Assembly: GCF_029714205.1 (NCBI RefSeq)
Contig: NZ_CP121648.1
Coordinates: 1,860,001 to 1,924,000 of the forward strand
Length of the DNA: 64,000 nt
Reading direction: 5' to 3'
From: Methylobacterium sp. CB376
GTDB lineage: Bacteria; Pseudomonadota; Alphaproteobacteria; Rhizobiales; Beijerinckiaceae
Shown: piece by piece, positions 49,188 to 62,417 of the stretch
Layout of the letters: every line of letters starts with the position of its first letter
Position numbering within the stretch: position 1 is the stretch's first letter
Position numbers and translations under genes: made by a program
The notes under the pieces: model-generated
Database searches by the model: none
Seen by the model: only the letters and a program-made list of their open reading frames with translations
Told to the model about the DNA's origin: nothing

Positions 49188-50474
49188 ATGAGATCGGTTC
49201 TGAAGGCTGCGCTCCTGGGGAGCGCGGCGCTGGCCGCGGGTGCGTCGTTCGCCGCCGTGAGCCTCGCCCAGGAGGCCGGCGACACGAAGGCCAAGGTCGA
49301 CAACCTGGAGAAGCTGCAGGGCTTCAAGAGCACCGGCGTGGCCGAGCCGCCGCCGGTGCCCCAGACCGGCCGCAAGGCCGACGCCATCACCAAGACCCTG
49401 CAGAAGATCAAGCTGCCGGACGGCTTCAAGATCGACCTCTACGCCATCGTGCCGGATGCCCGCGCCATGGCGGTCGGCCCGAATGCCGGGGTGGTCTTCG
49501 TGGGCACCCGCAAGTCCAAGGTCTACACCGTGACCGACCGCGACAAGGACCGGGTGGCGGACGAGGTCAAGGTCTTCGCTCCCGGCATCGACTTCAAGAT
49601 CCCGAACGGCGTCTGCTTCTCGCGCGACGGCGTGCTCACCGTCGTGGAGCAGAACCGGGTGCTGGCGTTCCCGGCGGCCGAGTTCTTCTACGAGGGGCCG
49701 GACGTGGCGGCGGCCGTGGTGGTCAAGCAGGGCGAGCTGATCCCGGTCTCGGAGGAGAGCTACAACCACACCGCCCGGATCTGCCGCGTCGGGCCGGACG
49801 GCAAGCTCTATATCTCGCTCGGCCAGCCCTACAACGTGCCGCCCAAGGAGAAGGCCGAGCTCTACGCGAAGACCGGCATCGGCGGCATCATCCGGATGGA
49901 CGCGGACGGCAAGAACCGCGAGGTCTTCGCCACCGGCATCCGCAACTCGGTCGGCATGGACTTCGCCCCCGACAAGACGCTGTGGTTCACCGACAACCAG
50001 GTCGACGGGATGGGCGACGACCAGCCGCCCGGAGAGCTGAACCAGGCGACGAAGCCCGGCCAGAATTTCGGCTTCCCCTGGTACGGCGGCGGCGCCGTCC
50101 GCACGGCCGAGTACAAGAACGACGCGGTCCCGCCGGACGTGGTCCCGCCGAAGGCGGAGCTGCCCCCGCACGCGGCGGATCTCGGCATGATCGTCTACCG
50201 GGGCAAGATGTTTCCCGAGAAGTACCGGGGCGGCATCTTCACGGCCGAGCACGGCTCGTGGAACCGCACCACGCCGCTCGGCGCCCGGGTGATGTTCGTG
50301 CCGGTCAACAAGGACGGCGGCGCGGGCAAGCCCGAGCCCTTCGCGGAGGGCTGGCTCAACGAGAACGGCGAGTATCTCGGCCGCCCGGTCGACGTCGCGA
50401 CGCTGCCGGACGGCTCGCTCCTGGTCTCGGACGATACGGCCGGCGCGATCTACCGGATCTCCTACGAGAAGTAG
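49188..50474 (+). CDS. Exported PQQ-type sugar (sorbosone-like) dehydrogenase
   Basis: This 428-residue periplasmic protein has a signal peptide (residues 1-28, ending SLAQ) and a six-bladed beta-propeller of the glucose/sorbosone dehydrogenase family. Visible blade segments are AVGPNAGVVFVGTRKSKVYTV, SYNHTARICRVGPDGKLYISLG, VFATGIRNSVGMDFAP, TLWFTDNQVDG, GQNFGFPWYGGG and VDVATLPDGSLLVSDD. Propellers of this group bind PQQ and oxidise sugars or aldehydes. The substrate is unknown, and no PQQ synthesis gene is in the window. It is monocistronic as far as can be seen. Confidence 0.82.
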   Translation: MRSVLKAALLGSAALAAGASFAAVSLAQEAGDTKAKVDNLEKLQGFKSTGVAEPPPVPQTGRKADAITKTLQKIKLPDGFKIDLYAIVPDARAMAVGPNAGVVFVGTRKSKVYTVTDRDKDRVADEVKVFAPGIDFKIPNGVCFSRDGVLTVVEQNRVLAFPAAEFFYEGPDVAAAVVVKQGELIPVSEESYNHTARICRVGPDGKLYISLGQPYNVPPKEKAELYAKTGIGGIIRMDADGKNREVFATGIRNSVGMDFAPDKTLWFTDNQVDGMGDDQPPGELNQATKPGQNFGFPWYGGGAVRTAEYKNDAVPPDVVPPKAELPPHAADLGMIVYRGKMFPEKYRGGIFTAEHGSWNRTTPLGARVMFVPVNKDGGAGKPEPFAEGWLNENGEYLGRPVDVATLPDGSLLVSDDTAGAIYRISYEK

Positions 50475-50577
50475 GGCAGCCGGCCCCGGCGCGTCCCGCC
50501 CCGGTCTCCGGGGAGGGCGCGCCGGGAGGCGGGATCGTCCCGCGCGAACCTGCCGGGCGTGCCGCCTCCTCGCGGCC

Positions 50578-50651
50578 GGCGCGCCGGCCCCGGCGCGCCG
50601 GCCCCGGCGCGCCGCGCCGAGGTGGTGGCGAGGTGGTGGCGAGGTGGTGGA
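50578..50651. repeat. Two short tandem repeat arrays before the cardiolipin-synthase gene
   Basis: The unit GGCGCGCCGGCCCC occurs at 50578-50591 and 50592-50605, with a partial third copy. The unit GAGGTGGTGGC occurs at 50619-50629, 50630-50640 and 50641-50651 (last base changed). The arrays lie 58-130 bp before the gene start. Confidence 0.93.
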
Positions 50652-50708
50652 AAGAGCGGCCCTCTTCCCCTATCCGCACGGGAGCGTCGGCGTCGTGCGG
50701 GTGGTCAG

Positions 50709-52145
50709 GTGCAGGAACTGGTGAGCGCGTGGTTCGGGTTGCTGAGCGCGATCCGGGTGGAGGGGCTGGCGGCCCTCGGCTTCGTGCTGGCCCTCGCCGT
50801 GACCCTGCACGCCCTCCTCAACAAGCGCGAGGTCGCCGCCGCGATCGGCTGGATCGGCCTCGCCTGGCTCTCGCCGCTGGCCGGCAGCGCCCTCTACGCG
50901 CTCTTCGGGATCAACCGGGTGACCCGCCGCGCCCGCCGCCTGCCGGTGCTGCCGGTGCGCAAGCCCGGGGTGCCGCAGGCCGATCCCGTCACGGTGCCCG
51001 GCCCGTTCCTGCCGCTGGAGCAGGCCGGCGACCGGCTCACCGGCCTGCCGCTCACCGGCGGCAACCGCGTCGCGCTGCTGCGCCACGGGGACGAGGCCTA
51101 TCCGGCGATGCTGGCGGCGATCGAGGGCGCCCGGGAGACCGTCGGCCTCTCCAGCTACATCATGCGCGACGACGTGAGCGGGGAGGCCTTCGTGGCGGCC
51201 CTCGCCCGGGCCAAGGCGCGGGGCGTCGCGATCTGCGTGCTGGTGGACGGCATCGGCAGCGGCTACTTCTTCCCGGCCATCTACCGGCGCCTGCGGCGGG
51301 AGGGCATCCCGGCCGGGCTGTTCATGCACTCGGCCGTGCCGTGGCGGATGCCGTTCCTGAACCTGCGCACCCACAAGAAGCTGCTGGTGATCGACGGGCG
51401 GACCGGCTTCGTCGGCGGGGTCAATATCGGGGACGAGAACCTCGTGTCGCGCCACCCGCCCGAGCCGGTGCGCGACACGCATTTCCTCCTCGAAGGGCCG
51501 GTGGTCGGCCAGCTCGCCCAGGCCTTCGCCCGCGACTGGTCCTTCGTGACGGGGGAGGATCTCGACGGGCCCGGATGGTTCCCGGCGATCCCGCCGGCCG
51601 GCGACACGCCCGCCCGGGTCGTCACCTCGGGGCCGGACGCGGATATCGAGAAGATCGAGTACGTGGTGCTGGCGGCCCTGGCGGTGGCGCGGCACTCGAT
51701 CCGGCTCGCCACGCCCTACTTCCTGCCGAGCGAGATCCTGCTCACCTCGCTGGCCCTCGCCGCCATGCGGGGCATCGCGGTCGACGTGATCATCCCGCAG
51801 GCGAGCAACCACCGCATGGTCGATTGGGCGACCCGCGCCCACGTGGCGCCGCTGCTGCGCTCCGGCGTGCGGATCTGGCTCGACCGGCCGCCCTTCGACC
51901 ACTCGAAGCTGATGGTGGTGGACGATGCGTGGTGCTTCGTCGGCAGCGCCAACTGGGACACGCGCAGCTTCCGGCTGAATTTCGAGCTCAACGTGGAGCT
52001 CTACGACGAGGCCTTCGCGGCGGAGCTGAACCGGCTCCTCGCCGCCAAGATGCAGGTGCCGCTGACCCTCGACGCGCTCACGGCGCGGGGGATGCCGGTG
52101 CGCCTGCGCGATGCCGGCGTGCGATTGCTGCTGCCATACCTCTGA
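50709..52145 (+). CDS. cls: Cardiolipin synthase, phospholipase-D family
   Basis: This 478-residue membrane enzyme joins two phospholipids to form cardiolipin. It has two N-terminal helices (~20-38 and ~45-65, the PLDc_N region) and two HKD motifs, HKKLLVIDGRTGFVGG and HSKLMVVDDAWCFVGSAN, each the expected H-x-K-x4-D. The length and N-terminal anchor resemble ClsA-type enzymes. The start is GTG 50709. The last 68 bp overlap antisense the 3' end of the EEP gene. In E. coli the related clsB is in one operon with an EEP gene (ybhP); here the two genes converge. Confidence 0.9.
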   Translation: MQELVSAWFGLLSAIRVEGLAALGFVLALAVTLHALLNKREVAAAIGWIGLAWLSPLAGSALYALFGINRVTRRARRLPVLPVRKPGVPQADPVTVPGPFLPLEQAGDRLTGLPLTGGNRVALLRHGDEAYPAMLAAIEGARETVGLSSYIMRDDVSGEAFVAALARAKARGVAICVLVDGIGSGYFFPAIYRRLRREGIPAGLFMHSAVPWRMPFLNLRTHKKLLVIDGRTGFVGGVNIGDENLVSRHPPEPVRDTHFLLEGPVVGQLAQAFARDWSFVTGEDLDGPGWFPAIPPAGDTPARVVTSGPDADIEKIEYVVLAALAVARHSIRLATPYFLPSEILLTSLALAAMRGIAVDVIIPQASNHRMVDWATRAHVAPLLRSGVRIWLDRPPFDHSKLMVVDDAWCFVGSANWDTRSFRLNFELNVELYDEAFAAELNRLLAAKMQVPLTLDALTARGMPVRLRDAGVRLLLPYL

Positions 52146-52803
52146 GGTCGACCCGCTCGCGCAGATGCGCCATGCGGGTGCGGCCGGAGGGCAGGGGCGC
52201 CGGCTCGAGATGGACCACGATCGGCCGGTGGTCCGAGGCGCCCCGCGGCAGCACCGCCCGGTGGCGGCAGACGAGGCCGCGCACGAGGCAGCGGTCGAGG
52301 CGCAGCGGCACGAGGTCGACCATCGCGTGGGTCGGGTGGCGCGGCCCCACGTCCCGGAAGCCCGGCAGCAGGGCGGGGCCGACGAGGTTGTAATCCCCGA
52401 GCACCGCGGCCCGCGCCGGCAGGTGCTGCTCGATGCGGCGCAGCTGGCGGCGGTTCAGCACCTGGCCGTGCGAGAGATGCACGTTGGCGATGCCGAAGGC
52501 GCCGCAATCGAGCACCTGCGCGACCCGGTCGACCAGCGCCCCGGACGGGATCGGGATGCTGCGCGGGGGCGCCGGGAACGGGGCCGGGCTCCACATCGCG
52601 AGCCCGTGGATGCGCCGCGGCAGCGGCGCCCAGGCGTAGTACCCGCCGACGCGCTCCGGCAGCGCGGTGATCTCGGCGGTGGCCTCCTGCATCAGCAGAA
52701 GGTCGGGCTTCTCCTGCGCGATCAGGGCGGCGACCGCCTCGACCGTCGCGCCGGTGCGCCGCAGCAGGTTCCAGCTGATGATCTTGCGCGGCGGGCGGAC
52801 CAT
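52078..52803 (-). CDS. Endonuclease/exonuclease/phosphatase (EEP) family protein
   Basis: This 241-residue metal-dependent phosphoesterase has ISWNLLRRTG (N-terminal Asn), LLLMQEATAE (metal Glu), GLAMWSPAPF, VLGDYNLVGPALL (catalytic Asp-Asn) and ASDHRPIVVHLE (general-base His). The subgroup matches the YbhP type that accompanies cardiolipin synthases. The start is placed at ATG 52803, since residues before it look unrelated. Its 3' end runs 68 bp into the opposite cls gene. The substrate, a phospholipid or nucleic acid, is unknown. Confidence 0.84.
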   Translation of the reverse strand: MVRPPRKIISWNLLRRTGATVEAVAALIAQEKPDLLLMQEATAEITALPERVGGYYAWAPLPRRIHGLAMWSPAPFPAPPRSIPIPSGALVDRVAQVLDCGAFGIANVHLSHGQVLNRRQLRRIEQHLPARAAVLGDYNLVGPALLPGFRDVGPRHPTHAMVDLVPLRLDRCLVRGLVCRHRAVLPRGASDHRPIVVHLEPAPLPSGRTRMAHLRERVDLRGMAAAIARRHRAGAPASPAP

Positions 52804-53042
52804 GGGGACCTGGATCGGAGCCCCGCCCGCGGGCAGGAGATGGGGGTGAGTCGGCATGGCTCCATGCAGGCCGAAAATGCGCCACCACGATGGCGGATCG
52901 GGGCGGAAGCGTTGTGCGCGACGCAGGACCGCCGCGAACCCTACGCCGGGCGGGGGCCGGGCGGAACCCGGGGAGCGTCCGGGAGAACCGGTTCCCTCCC
53001 CGCCATCGCCCGGGCTCGGCCCCCGGGCTCAGCCCCCAGGGC

Positions 53043-54425
53043 TCAGCCCCCGGCGGGCACCAGCCCCGGCAGGGCCCGCACCATCGCCCGGAACTGGTCG
53101 CCGCGATCCTCGAAGCTGCGGAACTGGTCGTAGGAGGCGCAGGCGGGCGAGAGCAGCACCACCGCCTCGGGCTCGCCGGCCGCGTCCTCGGCCGCCCGCG
53201 CCACCGCCCGGTCGAGGGTGCCGCAGCGGATGACGGGCGCGTGGCCCTCCAGGGTCGCCGCGAAGGCCTCGCTCGCCGCGCCGATCAGGTAGGCCCGCGC
53301 GATGCGGGGGAAATAGGCGCGCAGGCTCTCGATCCCGCCCTCCTTCGGCTTGCCGCCGAGGATCCAGTGCACCCGCGGGAAGGCGGCCAGCGCCTTCTCG
53401 GTCGAGTCGGCGTTCGTCGCCTTCGAGTCGTTGATGAAGAGCACGCCCCCGCGCCGCCCGACCTCCTCCATCCGGTGGGGCAGGCCGGGGAAGCTGCGCA
53501 GCGCCCGCGCGAAGGCGTCGGGCGCGACGCCGAGCCCGCGCGCCACCGCGTAGGCGACGGCCGCGTTCTGCCAATTGTGGGCGCCGCGCAGCGAGGCGAT
53601 CCCGGTGAGGTCCGCGACCGGGGCGGGGGGCTCGGCGGTGCCGTCGATGAGCAGGCCGTGCCGGGCGAGGATGCCGGGCGCCTCAGCCCCCTCGCCGACA
53701 TGGACCCGGGTGAGCGGGCCGTCGCGCCGCGCCGAGATGGCCCTGGTGTAGTCGTCGTCGACCCCGATCACCGCGTGGTCGGCCCCCGCGACCAGGCGCT
53801 CCTTGATGGCGGCGTAGTTCTCCATCGTGCCGTGGCGGTCGAGGTGGTCGGGCGTGACGTTGAGGAGCACGCCGATGCTCGGTGCGAGCGTCGGCGTCAG
53901 GTCGATCTGGAAGGACGACATCTCGATCACGTGGACCCGGTCGCGGGACGGGGGGGCGAGCGAGAGGATCGCGGTGCCGATATTGCCGCCCATCTGGACG
54001 TCGTGGCCGGTCTCCCGCAGCACGTGCGCGATGAGCGCCGTGGTGGTCGACTTGCCGTTGGTGCCCGTGATGGCGACGAAGGGCGCGTCGGGCGCGCTGG
54101 CGGCGCGCTCGCGGCAGAACAATTCGATGTCGCCGATCACCGGCACGCCGGCCTCGGCGGCGCGCTTGACGGTCCAGTGCGGCTCGGGATGGGTGAAGGG
54201 CACGCCGGGGGCGAGGAGCAGGGCCGCGAAATCCGCCCAGGCGGCCTCGCGCAGGTCGGCCGTGGCAATGCCCTGCGCGGCCGCTTCCGCCATCCGCTCC
54301 GGGTTGTCGTCGCAGGCGATCACCGCGGCGCCGCCGGCCCGCAGGCTGAGCGCGGTGGCGAGCCCCGAGCCTCCGAGGCCGAACAGGGCGAGTGTGCGGC
54401 CGGCGAAGGTGGTGCTGGGTGTCAT
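53043..54425 (-). CDS. murD: UDP-N-acetylmuramoyl-L-alanine:D-glutamate ligase
   Basis: This 460-residue cytosolic Mur ligase adds D-Glu to the peptidoglycan precursor. Domain 1 is [17 protein letters not shown]. The P-loop is [20 protein letters not shown], the catalytic region [11 protein letters not shown] and [11 protein letters not shown], then [10 protein letters not shown]. The C-terminal domain has [27 protein letters not shown] and [19 protein letters not shown]. The gene appears intact. It is not inside a dcw cluster: neighbours are an EEP gene and a MAPEG gene. It may be the only murD or a second copy; the window cannot tell. Confidence 0.94.
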   Translation of the reverse strand: MTPSTTFAGRTLALFGLGGSGLATALSLRAGGAAVIACDDNPERMAEAAAQGIATADLREAAWADFAALLLAPGVPFTHPEPHWTVKRAAEAGVPVIGDIELFCRERAASAPDAPFVAITGTNGKSTTTALIAHVLRETGHDVQMGGNIGTAILSLAPPSRDRVHVIEMSSFQIDLTPTLAPSIGVLLNVTPDHLDRHGTMENYAAIKERLVAGADHAVIGVDDDYTRAISARRDGPLTRVHVGEGAEAPGILARHGLLIDGTAEPPAPVADLTGIASLRGAHNWQNAAVAYAVARGLGVAPDAFARALRSFPGLPHRMEEVGRRGGVLFINDSKATNADSTEKALAAFPRVHWILGGKPKEGGIESLRAYFPRIARAYLIGAASEAFAATLEGHAPVIRCGTLDRAVARAAEDAAGEPEAVVLLSPACASYDQFRSFEDRGDQFRAMVRALPGLVPAGG

Positions 54426-54456
54426 CGGTCCCCTCGGTGAAGCCGCGCGACCCTAA

Positions 54457-54502
54457 GCATCATTCGCCGAACTGGCCACCGGTCCGGCGGCAAAAATGAT
54501 GC
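54457..54502 (+). repeat. Dispersed palindrome family 2, copy 5
   Basis: This is the best-preserved copy: outer arms GCATCATT/AAATGATGC and inner arms CGCCGA/TCCGGCG around CTGGCCACCGG. It lies 32 bp before the murD start on the upstream side. Confidence 0.9.
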
Positions 54503-54613
54503 GGGAGCGGGACCCCGAGCGGGCGCGCCTCGTGCAGCTCCGCGCGGGGTCCCGCTCCGGGGAGGACGCGGCCGGGCTCGCGCGCCTCGGGCGGGTGCGG
54601 GGCCGTTCGCCGC

Positions 54614-55011
54614 TCACGCCGCCCGCACCAGCAGCGCCAGCGCGGCGACCCCGATCACCGCGAGCGTCGCCAGGATTCCCCGCCCCGGCAGGCGAATTGG
54701 CGGGGCGAGTTCTTCGGGGCGAGCATGCCGACCGGATGCAGCAGCCGGGCGACGAGGAGCACGATCAGCAGCCCCTGCACCAGGGCGTGGCGGGCGCCCC
54801 CGGCCTCCAGGAGGCCGATCAGCAGGAGCGCGAGGGGCACGTATTCCGAGAAATTGGCGTGCGCGCGGATGCGCCTCAGCAGCGTCCCGTTCCCCGCATC
54901 GCCGTGCAGGACCCCGGAGGCGACGCGCCCCGCGATCACCCATCCGGCGAGGCCCAGATAGGCCAGCGCCAGCAGGGCGGCGTAGACCGCCGTGGTGGCC
55001 GGGAAGATCAT
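54614..55011 (-). pseudogene. MAPEG-family membrane protein, frameshifted before the last helix
   Basis: From ATG 55011 the frame gives three membrane helices of a MAPEG-like protein: ATTAVYAALLALAYLGLAGWV, the conserved LLRRIRAHANFSEYVPLALLLIGLLE (Arg-x-His-x-Asn-x-x-Glu signature) and QGLLIVLLVARLLHPVGM. It then reads RQFACRGGESWRRSR and stops at 54655. A neighbouring frame supplies the missing fourth helix, GRGILATLAVIGVAALALLVRAA, and a stop at 54614. The two join at the C/G run 54678-54686, so one added base restores a normal protein of about 132 residues. It is either a recent loss-of-function mutation or a sequence error. Confidence 0.85.
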
Positions 55012-55043
55012 GCGGTGCTCCGGGCAAGGGGGGTCGTACGACG

Positions 55044-55103
55044 GATGGCTTCGCCATCTCCCCTTTCGGCCATGCGGATTTGGGCTTCGCTCAGGCGCCG
55101 CGC
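55044..55103 (-). repeat. Bipartite repeat family 1, copy E (unit only)
   Basis: This is a diverged 60-bp part of the unit: GATGGCTTCGCCATCTCC ... GGCTTCGCTCAGGCGCCGCGC. As in the other copies it sits downstream of a gene (the catalase-like gene), but the adjoining hairpin is a different one. Confidence 0.85.
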
Positions 55104-55120
55104 GGGCGTGTCAGACGCTG

Positions 55121-55140
55121 TCCGGACGTGATCGTCCGGA
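55121..55140 (-). terminator. Hairpin downstream of the catalase-family gene
   Basis: The stem TCCGGAC (55121-55127) pairs with GTCCGGA (55134-55140) over a six-base loop, 7 bp beyond the catalase-like stop. It is followed on the reverse strand by the repeat unit rather than a T-run, so the terminator role is tentative. Confidence 0.55.
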
Positions 55141-55147
55141 AAGCATC

Positions 55148-56236
55148 TCAGAGGCCCATCCGCGCGAGCGAGTCGGGCTCGCGGATCGGGCAGCCATTGT
55201 GCTCGGCGCGGAAGCGCGCGGAATGCGGGTAGACCGCGCGGCGCGCCCGCATGATGGAGCCGAGGGGCCGGTGCGCCGCGATCCCATGCCAGGGGCTGAA
55301 GGCGAGACCGTCCTCGATCGCCCGCACCTTCTCGGGACTCCAGGTCTCCTGGGGCGGCACCGTGATCCGCGCCACGGTCCGGTAGGGGCTCTCCTCCTCC
55401 GGCCAGGGCACGGAGGCGTCCTCGATCGGCATCGTCTCGCGGTTCGTCCAGAGCTGCGCCCGCAATTCCCAGACCGCCTCGTTCTCCTCGAAGAAGGCCG
55501 AGACCGCCTCGCGCAGCCCGTCGGGCCGGCCGGTGACGGACAGGGAGGCGCCGGCGAGCGCCCGCAGGGCCGGCGAGGCGGGCGCCACCGCGACCTTGGC
55601 GACGTGATCGCCCCAGCGCAGGGGCGCCTGGCTGTAGAACGTCTCGCCGAGGATGTGCGTCTCGGGATGGCCGCCGAGGGCAATCACGGTCGGGCTCCCG
55701 GTGCCGAAAGTCTCCAGCACGGTCTCGACGCCCCGCAGCGTGGCCGAGAAGGCTTTCTTGAAGATCTGCGGCGTGTCGGTCGTGGCGGCCAGGAGCTTGA
55801 GGCTGCCCAGGAAGGCGGCCGCGTCCGGCGCCACGAAGGCCGGCGCGTCGGCCAGCACGAAATCCTGCGTCGTCCCCTCGGCGCCCGGCAGGCGCTCGCC
55901 CGGCACCTCCAGGATCTTCAGGGCGAGGCCGCGCGGGGTCGAGACGCTGTCGTCGAGGATGTCGCCCGGATTGGTCGAGAGGCGCAGCACCGCCTCGTGA
56001 GTCCCGGGCCGCGCGAAGGCGCCCTGCGCCAGGTCCGGCGGCAGCCCGGGCAGCACCTCCAGGGTGCCGGTGAGCAGCCCGTGGCACTTGGCGTGCACCC
56101 CGCGCACGGCCCGCCCGTAATCCTCCAGCGTCGTGCCCTGGATGCGCGCGAAGGCCGCGATCATGCCGGCCTGGACCGCCTCCTCGTCGGGCCCGATCAC
56201 CTCGATCTCGGGCGTGTAGGGGAGCGGGTCGGGCAT
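55148..56236 (-). CDS. Catalase-family heme protein
   Basis: This 362-residue protein is of the short catalase-related (SrpA-like) group rather than the ~480-residue typical catalases. It has RAVRGVHAKCHGLLTGTLEVLPG, then HEAVLRLSTNPGDILDDS with the distal-side Arg/Ser stretch, TQDFVLADAPAF, and a C-terminal PVS-like AFSPWHGIAAHRPLGSIMRARRAVYPHSARFR helix with the Arg and Tyr of the proximal heme side. No signal peptide is present. The start is ATG 56236 with GGAGG upstream. Peroxidase or peroxygenase activity is more likely than full catalase activity. Confidence 0.78.
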   Translation of the reverse strand: MPDPLPYTPEIEVIGPDEEAVQAGMIAAFARIQGTTLEDYGRAVRGVHAKCHGLLTGTLEVLPGLPPDLAQGAFARPGTHEAVLRLSTNPGDILDDSVSTPRGLALKILEVPGERLPGAEGTTQDFVLADAPAFVAPDAAAFLGSLKLLAATTDTPQIFKKAFSATLRGVETVLETFGTGSPTVIALGGHPETHILGETFYSQAPLRWGDHVAKVAVAPASPALRALAGASLSVTGRPDGLREAVSAFFEENEAVWELRAQLWTNRETMPIEDASVPWPEEESPYRTVARITVPPQETWSPEKVRAIEDGLAFSPWHGIAAHRPLGSIMRARRAVYPHSARFRAEHNGCPIREPDSLARMGL

Positions 56237-56384
56237 CGGAGACCTCCGCGACAACGAGGCGAGGGTTGCGTCGCGGGGCGACGAGCCTCAAACACGGCGC
56301 CGCGGACCCGGTTCCGCAGCGCTGCCCCGCACTTGCCCGAGAGGCCCCGCACTTCCCCGAGAGATCATCCCGGCGGCCGCTCGG

Positions 56385-56945
56385 TCAAGCGGCCCCGGGC
56401 CGGTCCCGTCCGAGCCCGGTCCGGCGGGCGAGGGTGGCGAGGTCCGGCGCGCCGGCCTCGCGCATCGCCGCGAGGGCGATCTGCGCGCAGGCGAAGGCGT
56501 CCTCGCCGGCATCGTGGTGGCGCAGCGGGATGCCGAGCCGCTCGGCCAGGATCGGGAGCCGGTAGCGCGCCTCCCCGGGCCATTGCCGCCGGGCGAGCTG
56601 GACCGTGCAGAGGGAGGTGAAGCGCGGCCGCGGCAGCCCGCAGGCGGCGAGCGCCGCGCAGAGCACGCCGACGTCGAAGCTCGCGTTGTGGGCGAGGACC
56701 AGGGCGCCGGCGATCTCCGGCAGGAAGGGCGCCATCGCCTCCCCGAAGGGCTTCGCGTCCGCGACGTCCTCCGGCCGGATGCCGTGGACGCGGATGTTGA
56801 AGGGCGAGAAGCGCAGGTCGGGCGGCCGGATCAGGCGGGCCTCGCGGCGCACGACCCGCCCGTCCTCGATCCAGGCGAGGCCCACCGCGCAGGCGCTGTC
56901 CCGGCGCTCGTTCGCCGTCTCGAAATCGATCGCAAGCGTTCGCAT
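56385..56945 (-). CDS. DnaQ-like 3'-5' exonuclease
   Basis: This 186-residue DEDDh exonuclease has motif I AIDFETANERRDSACAVGLAWIEDG, motif II LAHNASFDVGVL and motif III HHDAGEDAFACAQI, with the expected acidic residues and His. It is similar to stand-alone epsilon-like nucleases that trim DNA or RNA 3' ends. The start is ATG 56945. It lies 33 bp downstream of ligA on the same strand, so it is probably co-transcribed with DNA ligase and suited to repair. Confidence 0.88.
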   Translation of the reverse strand: MRTLAIDFETANERRDSACAVGLAWIEDGRVVRREARLIRPPDLRFSPFNIRVHGIRPEDVADAKPFGEAMAPFLPEIAGALVLAHNASFDVGVLCAALAACGLPRPRFTSLCTVQLARRQWPGEARYRLPILAERLGIPLRHHDAGEDAFACAQIALAAMREAGAPDLATLARRTGLGRDRPGAA

Positions 56946-56977
56946 CGGCGGCGGGTGGCGAGGAATTCCGCCGGATT

Positions 56978-59635
<2,658 letters not shown>

Positions 59636-59742
59636 TTATCAATGTTCGCGGGGCCTCGCGCCCGAAACCGATGCGGCATGCCGGTTGCTCTCCTGACCGG
59701 GCGCGCTACCCTCGTTCTCGATCCAGGAAAGAGACCACGTCC

Positions 59743-61341
59743 GTGACCGCCAAGCCCCTGCTCGCCGCCCTCGCCGGTGCGGCCCTGCTCGCCGCCAGCC
59801 CGCTCCAGGCCAAGACCCTGGTCTACTGCTCGGAAGGCTCGCCGGAGAACTTCTACCCCGCGGTCAACACCACGGGCACCACCTTCGACGCCAACGCCCA
59901 GATCTACAACAACGTCGTCGAATTCGAGCGCGGCGGGACCAAGGTCGTGCCCGGACTCGCCGAGAGCTGGGACGTCTCGCCGGACGGCACCGTCTACACC
60001 TTCCACCTGCGCAAGGGCGTCAAGTGGCACAACACCAACCGCGCCTTCAAGCCGAGCCGCGACTTCAACGCGGACGACATCATGTTCTCGATCGAGCGGC
60101 AATGGAAGGAGGATCATCCCTTCTACAAGGTGACCAGCTCGAACCACTCCTATTTCAACGATATGGGACTGGCGAAGCTGCTGAAATCGGTCGAGAAGGT
60201 CGACGATCACACGGTGCGCATCACCCTCACCCGGCCCGAGGCGCCGTTCCTGTCCGACCTCGCCATGTCGTACGCGGCGATCCAGTCGAAGGAATACGCC
60301 GACGCCATGCTGAAGGCCGGCACGCCTGAGAAGATCGATCAGTCGCCGATCGGCACCGGGCCGTTCTACCTCGTCCAGTACCAGAAGGACGCGATCATCC
60401 GCTACAAGGCCTTCCCCGAGTACTGGGGCGGCAAGGCCAAGATCGACGACCTCGTGTTCGCCATCACGCCCGACGCCTCGGTCCGCTGGGCCAAGCTGCA
60501 GAAGGGCGAGTGCCACGTGATGCCCTACCCGAACCCGGCCGACCTCGACGCCATCCGCAAGGACCCGGCCGTGCAGGTGCTGGAGCAGCCGGGGCTGAAC
60601 ATCGGCTACCTGTCCTACAACGTCACCCGCAAGCCGTTCGACGACGTGCGCGTGCGCAAGGCCTTCAACATGGCCATCAACAAGAAGGCCATCATCGACG
60701 CGGTCTACCTCTCGACCGGGATCGCGGCCGTGAACCCGATCCCGCCCTCGATGTGGTCCTACAACAAGGACGTCAAGGACGACCCCTACGATCCGGAGGC
60801 GGCGCGGAAGCTGCTCGCCGAGGCGGGCTTCCCGAACGGTCTCGAGACCGACATCTGGGCGATGCCGGTGCAGCGGCCCTACAACCCGAACGCCCGACGC
60901 ATCGCCGAACTCATGCAGGCCGACCTTGCCAAGGTCGGCGTGAAGGCGGAGATCAAGTCCTACGAGTGGGGCGAGTACCGCAAACGCATGCAGGCGGGCG
61001 AGCACCAGACCGGCATGCTCGGCTGGACCGGCGACAACGGCGACCCGGACAACTTCCTGCACACGCTGCTCGGCTGCGACGCCGCCAAGAACAACGGCGG
61101 CAACACGTCGAAGTGGTGCGACAAGACCTTCGACGACATCGTGGTCAGGGCCAAGACCCTGACCGACCAGGCCGAGCGCACCAAGCTCTACGAGCAGGCG
61201 CAGGTCCGGTTCAAGGAGGAGGCGCCCTGGTTCACCATCGCGCACGCGGTGCAGCTGAAGCCGGTGCGCAAGGAGGTGATCGACTTCAAGCTCTCGCCCT
61301 TCAGCCGCCACGTCTTCTACGGCGTGGACATCAAGGGCTGA
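59743..61341 (+). CDS. dppA: Dipeptide/oligopeptide ABC importer, periplasmic binding protein
   Basis: This 532-residue family 5 solute-binding protein has a signal peptide (residues 1-22, ending LQA) and a mature start [22 protein letters not shown] typical of DppA. Other marks are [54 protein letters not shown] and [13 protein letters not shown]. The start is GTG 59743 with AGGAAAGAGA upstream. It delivers dipeptides (in some bacteria also heme or aminolevulinate) to DppBC. It is followed 45 bp later by dppB. Confidence 0.92.
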   Translation: MTAKPLLAALAGAALLAASPLQAKTLVYCSEGSPENFYPAVNTTGTTFDANAQIYNNVVEFERGGTKVVPGLAESWDVSPDGTVYTFHLRKGVKWHNTNRAFKPSRDFNADDIMFSIERQWKEDHPFYKVTSSNHSYFNDMGLAKLLKSVEKVDDHTVRITLTRPEAPFLSDLAMSYAAIQSKEYADAMLKAGTPEKIDQSPIGTGPFYLVQYQKDAIIRYKAFPEYWGGKAKIDDLVFAITPDASVRWAKLQKGECHVMPYPNPADLDAIRKDPAVQVLEQPGLNIGYLSYNVTRKPFDDVRVRKAFNMAINKKAIIDAVYLSTGIAAVNPIPPSMWSYNKDVKDDPYDPEAARKLLAEAGFPNGLETDIWAMPVQRPYNPNARRIAELMQADLAKVGVKAEIKSYEWGEYRKRMQAGEHQTGMLGWTGDNGDPDNFLHTLLGCDAAKNNGGNTSKWCDKTFDDIVVRAKTLTDQAERTKLYEQAQVRFKEEAPWFTIAHAVQLKPVRKEVIDFKLSPFSRHVFYGVDIKG

Positions 61342-61386
61342 GCCGACGGGCGGCGCCCCTGGCGCCGCCCGCCGCGCGCCGCGCCG

Positions 61387-62397
<1,011 letters not shown>

Positions 62398-62417
62398 CGG
62401 ATCCTGGAGGAGCGCCG

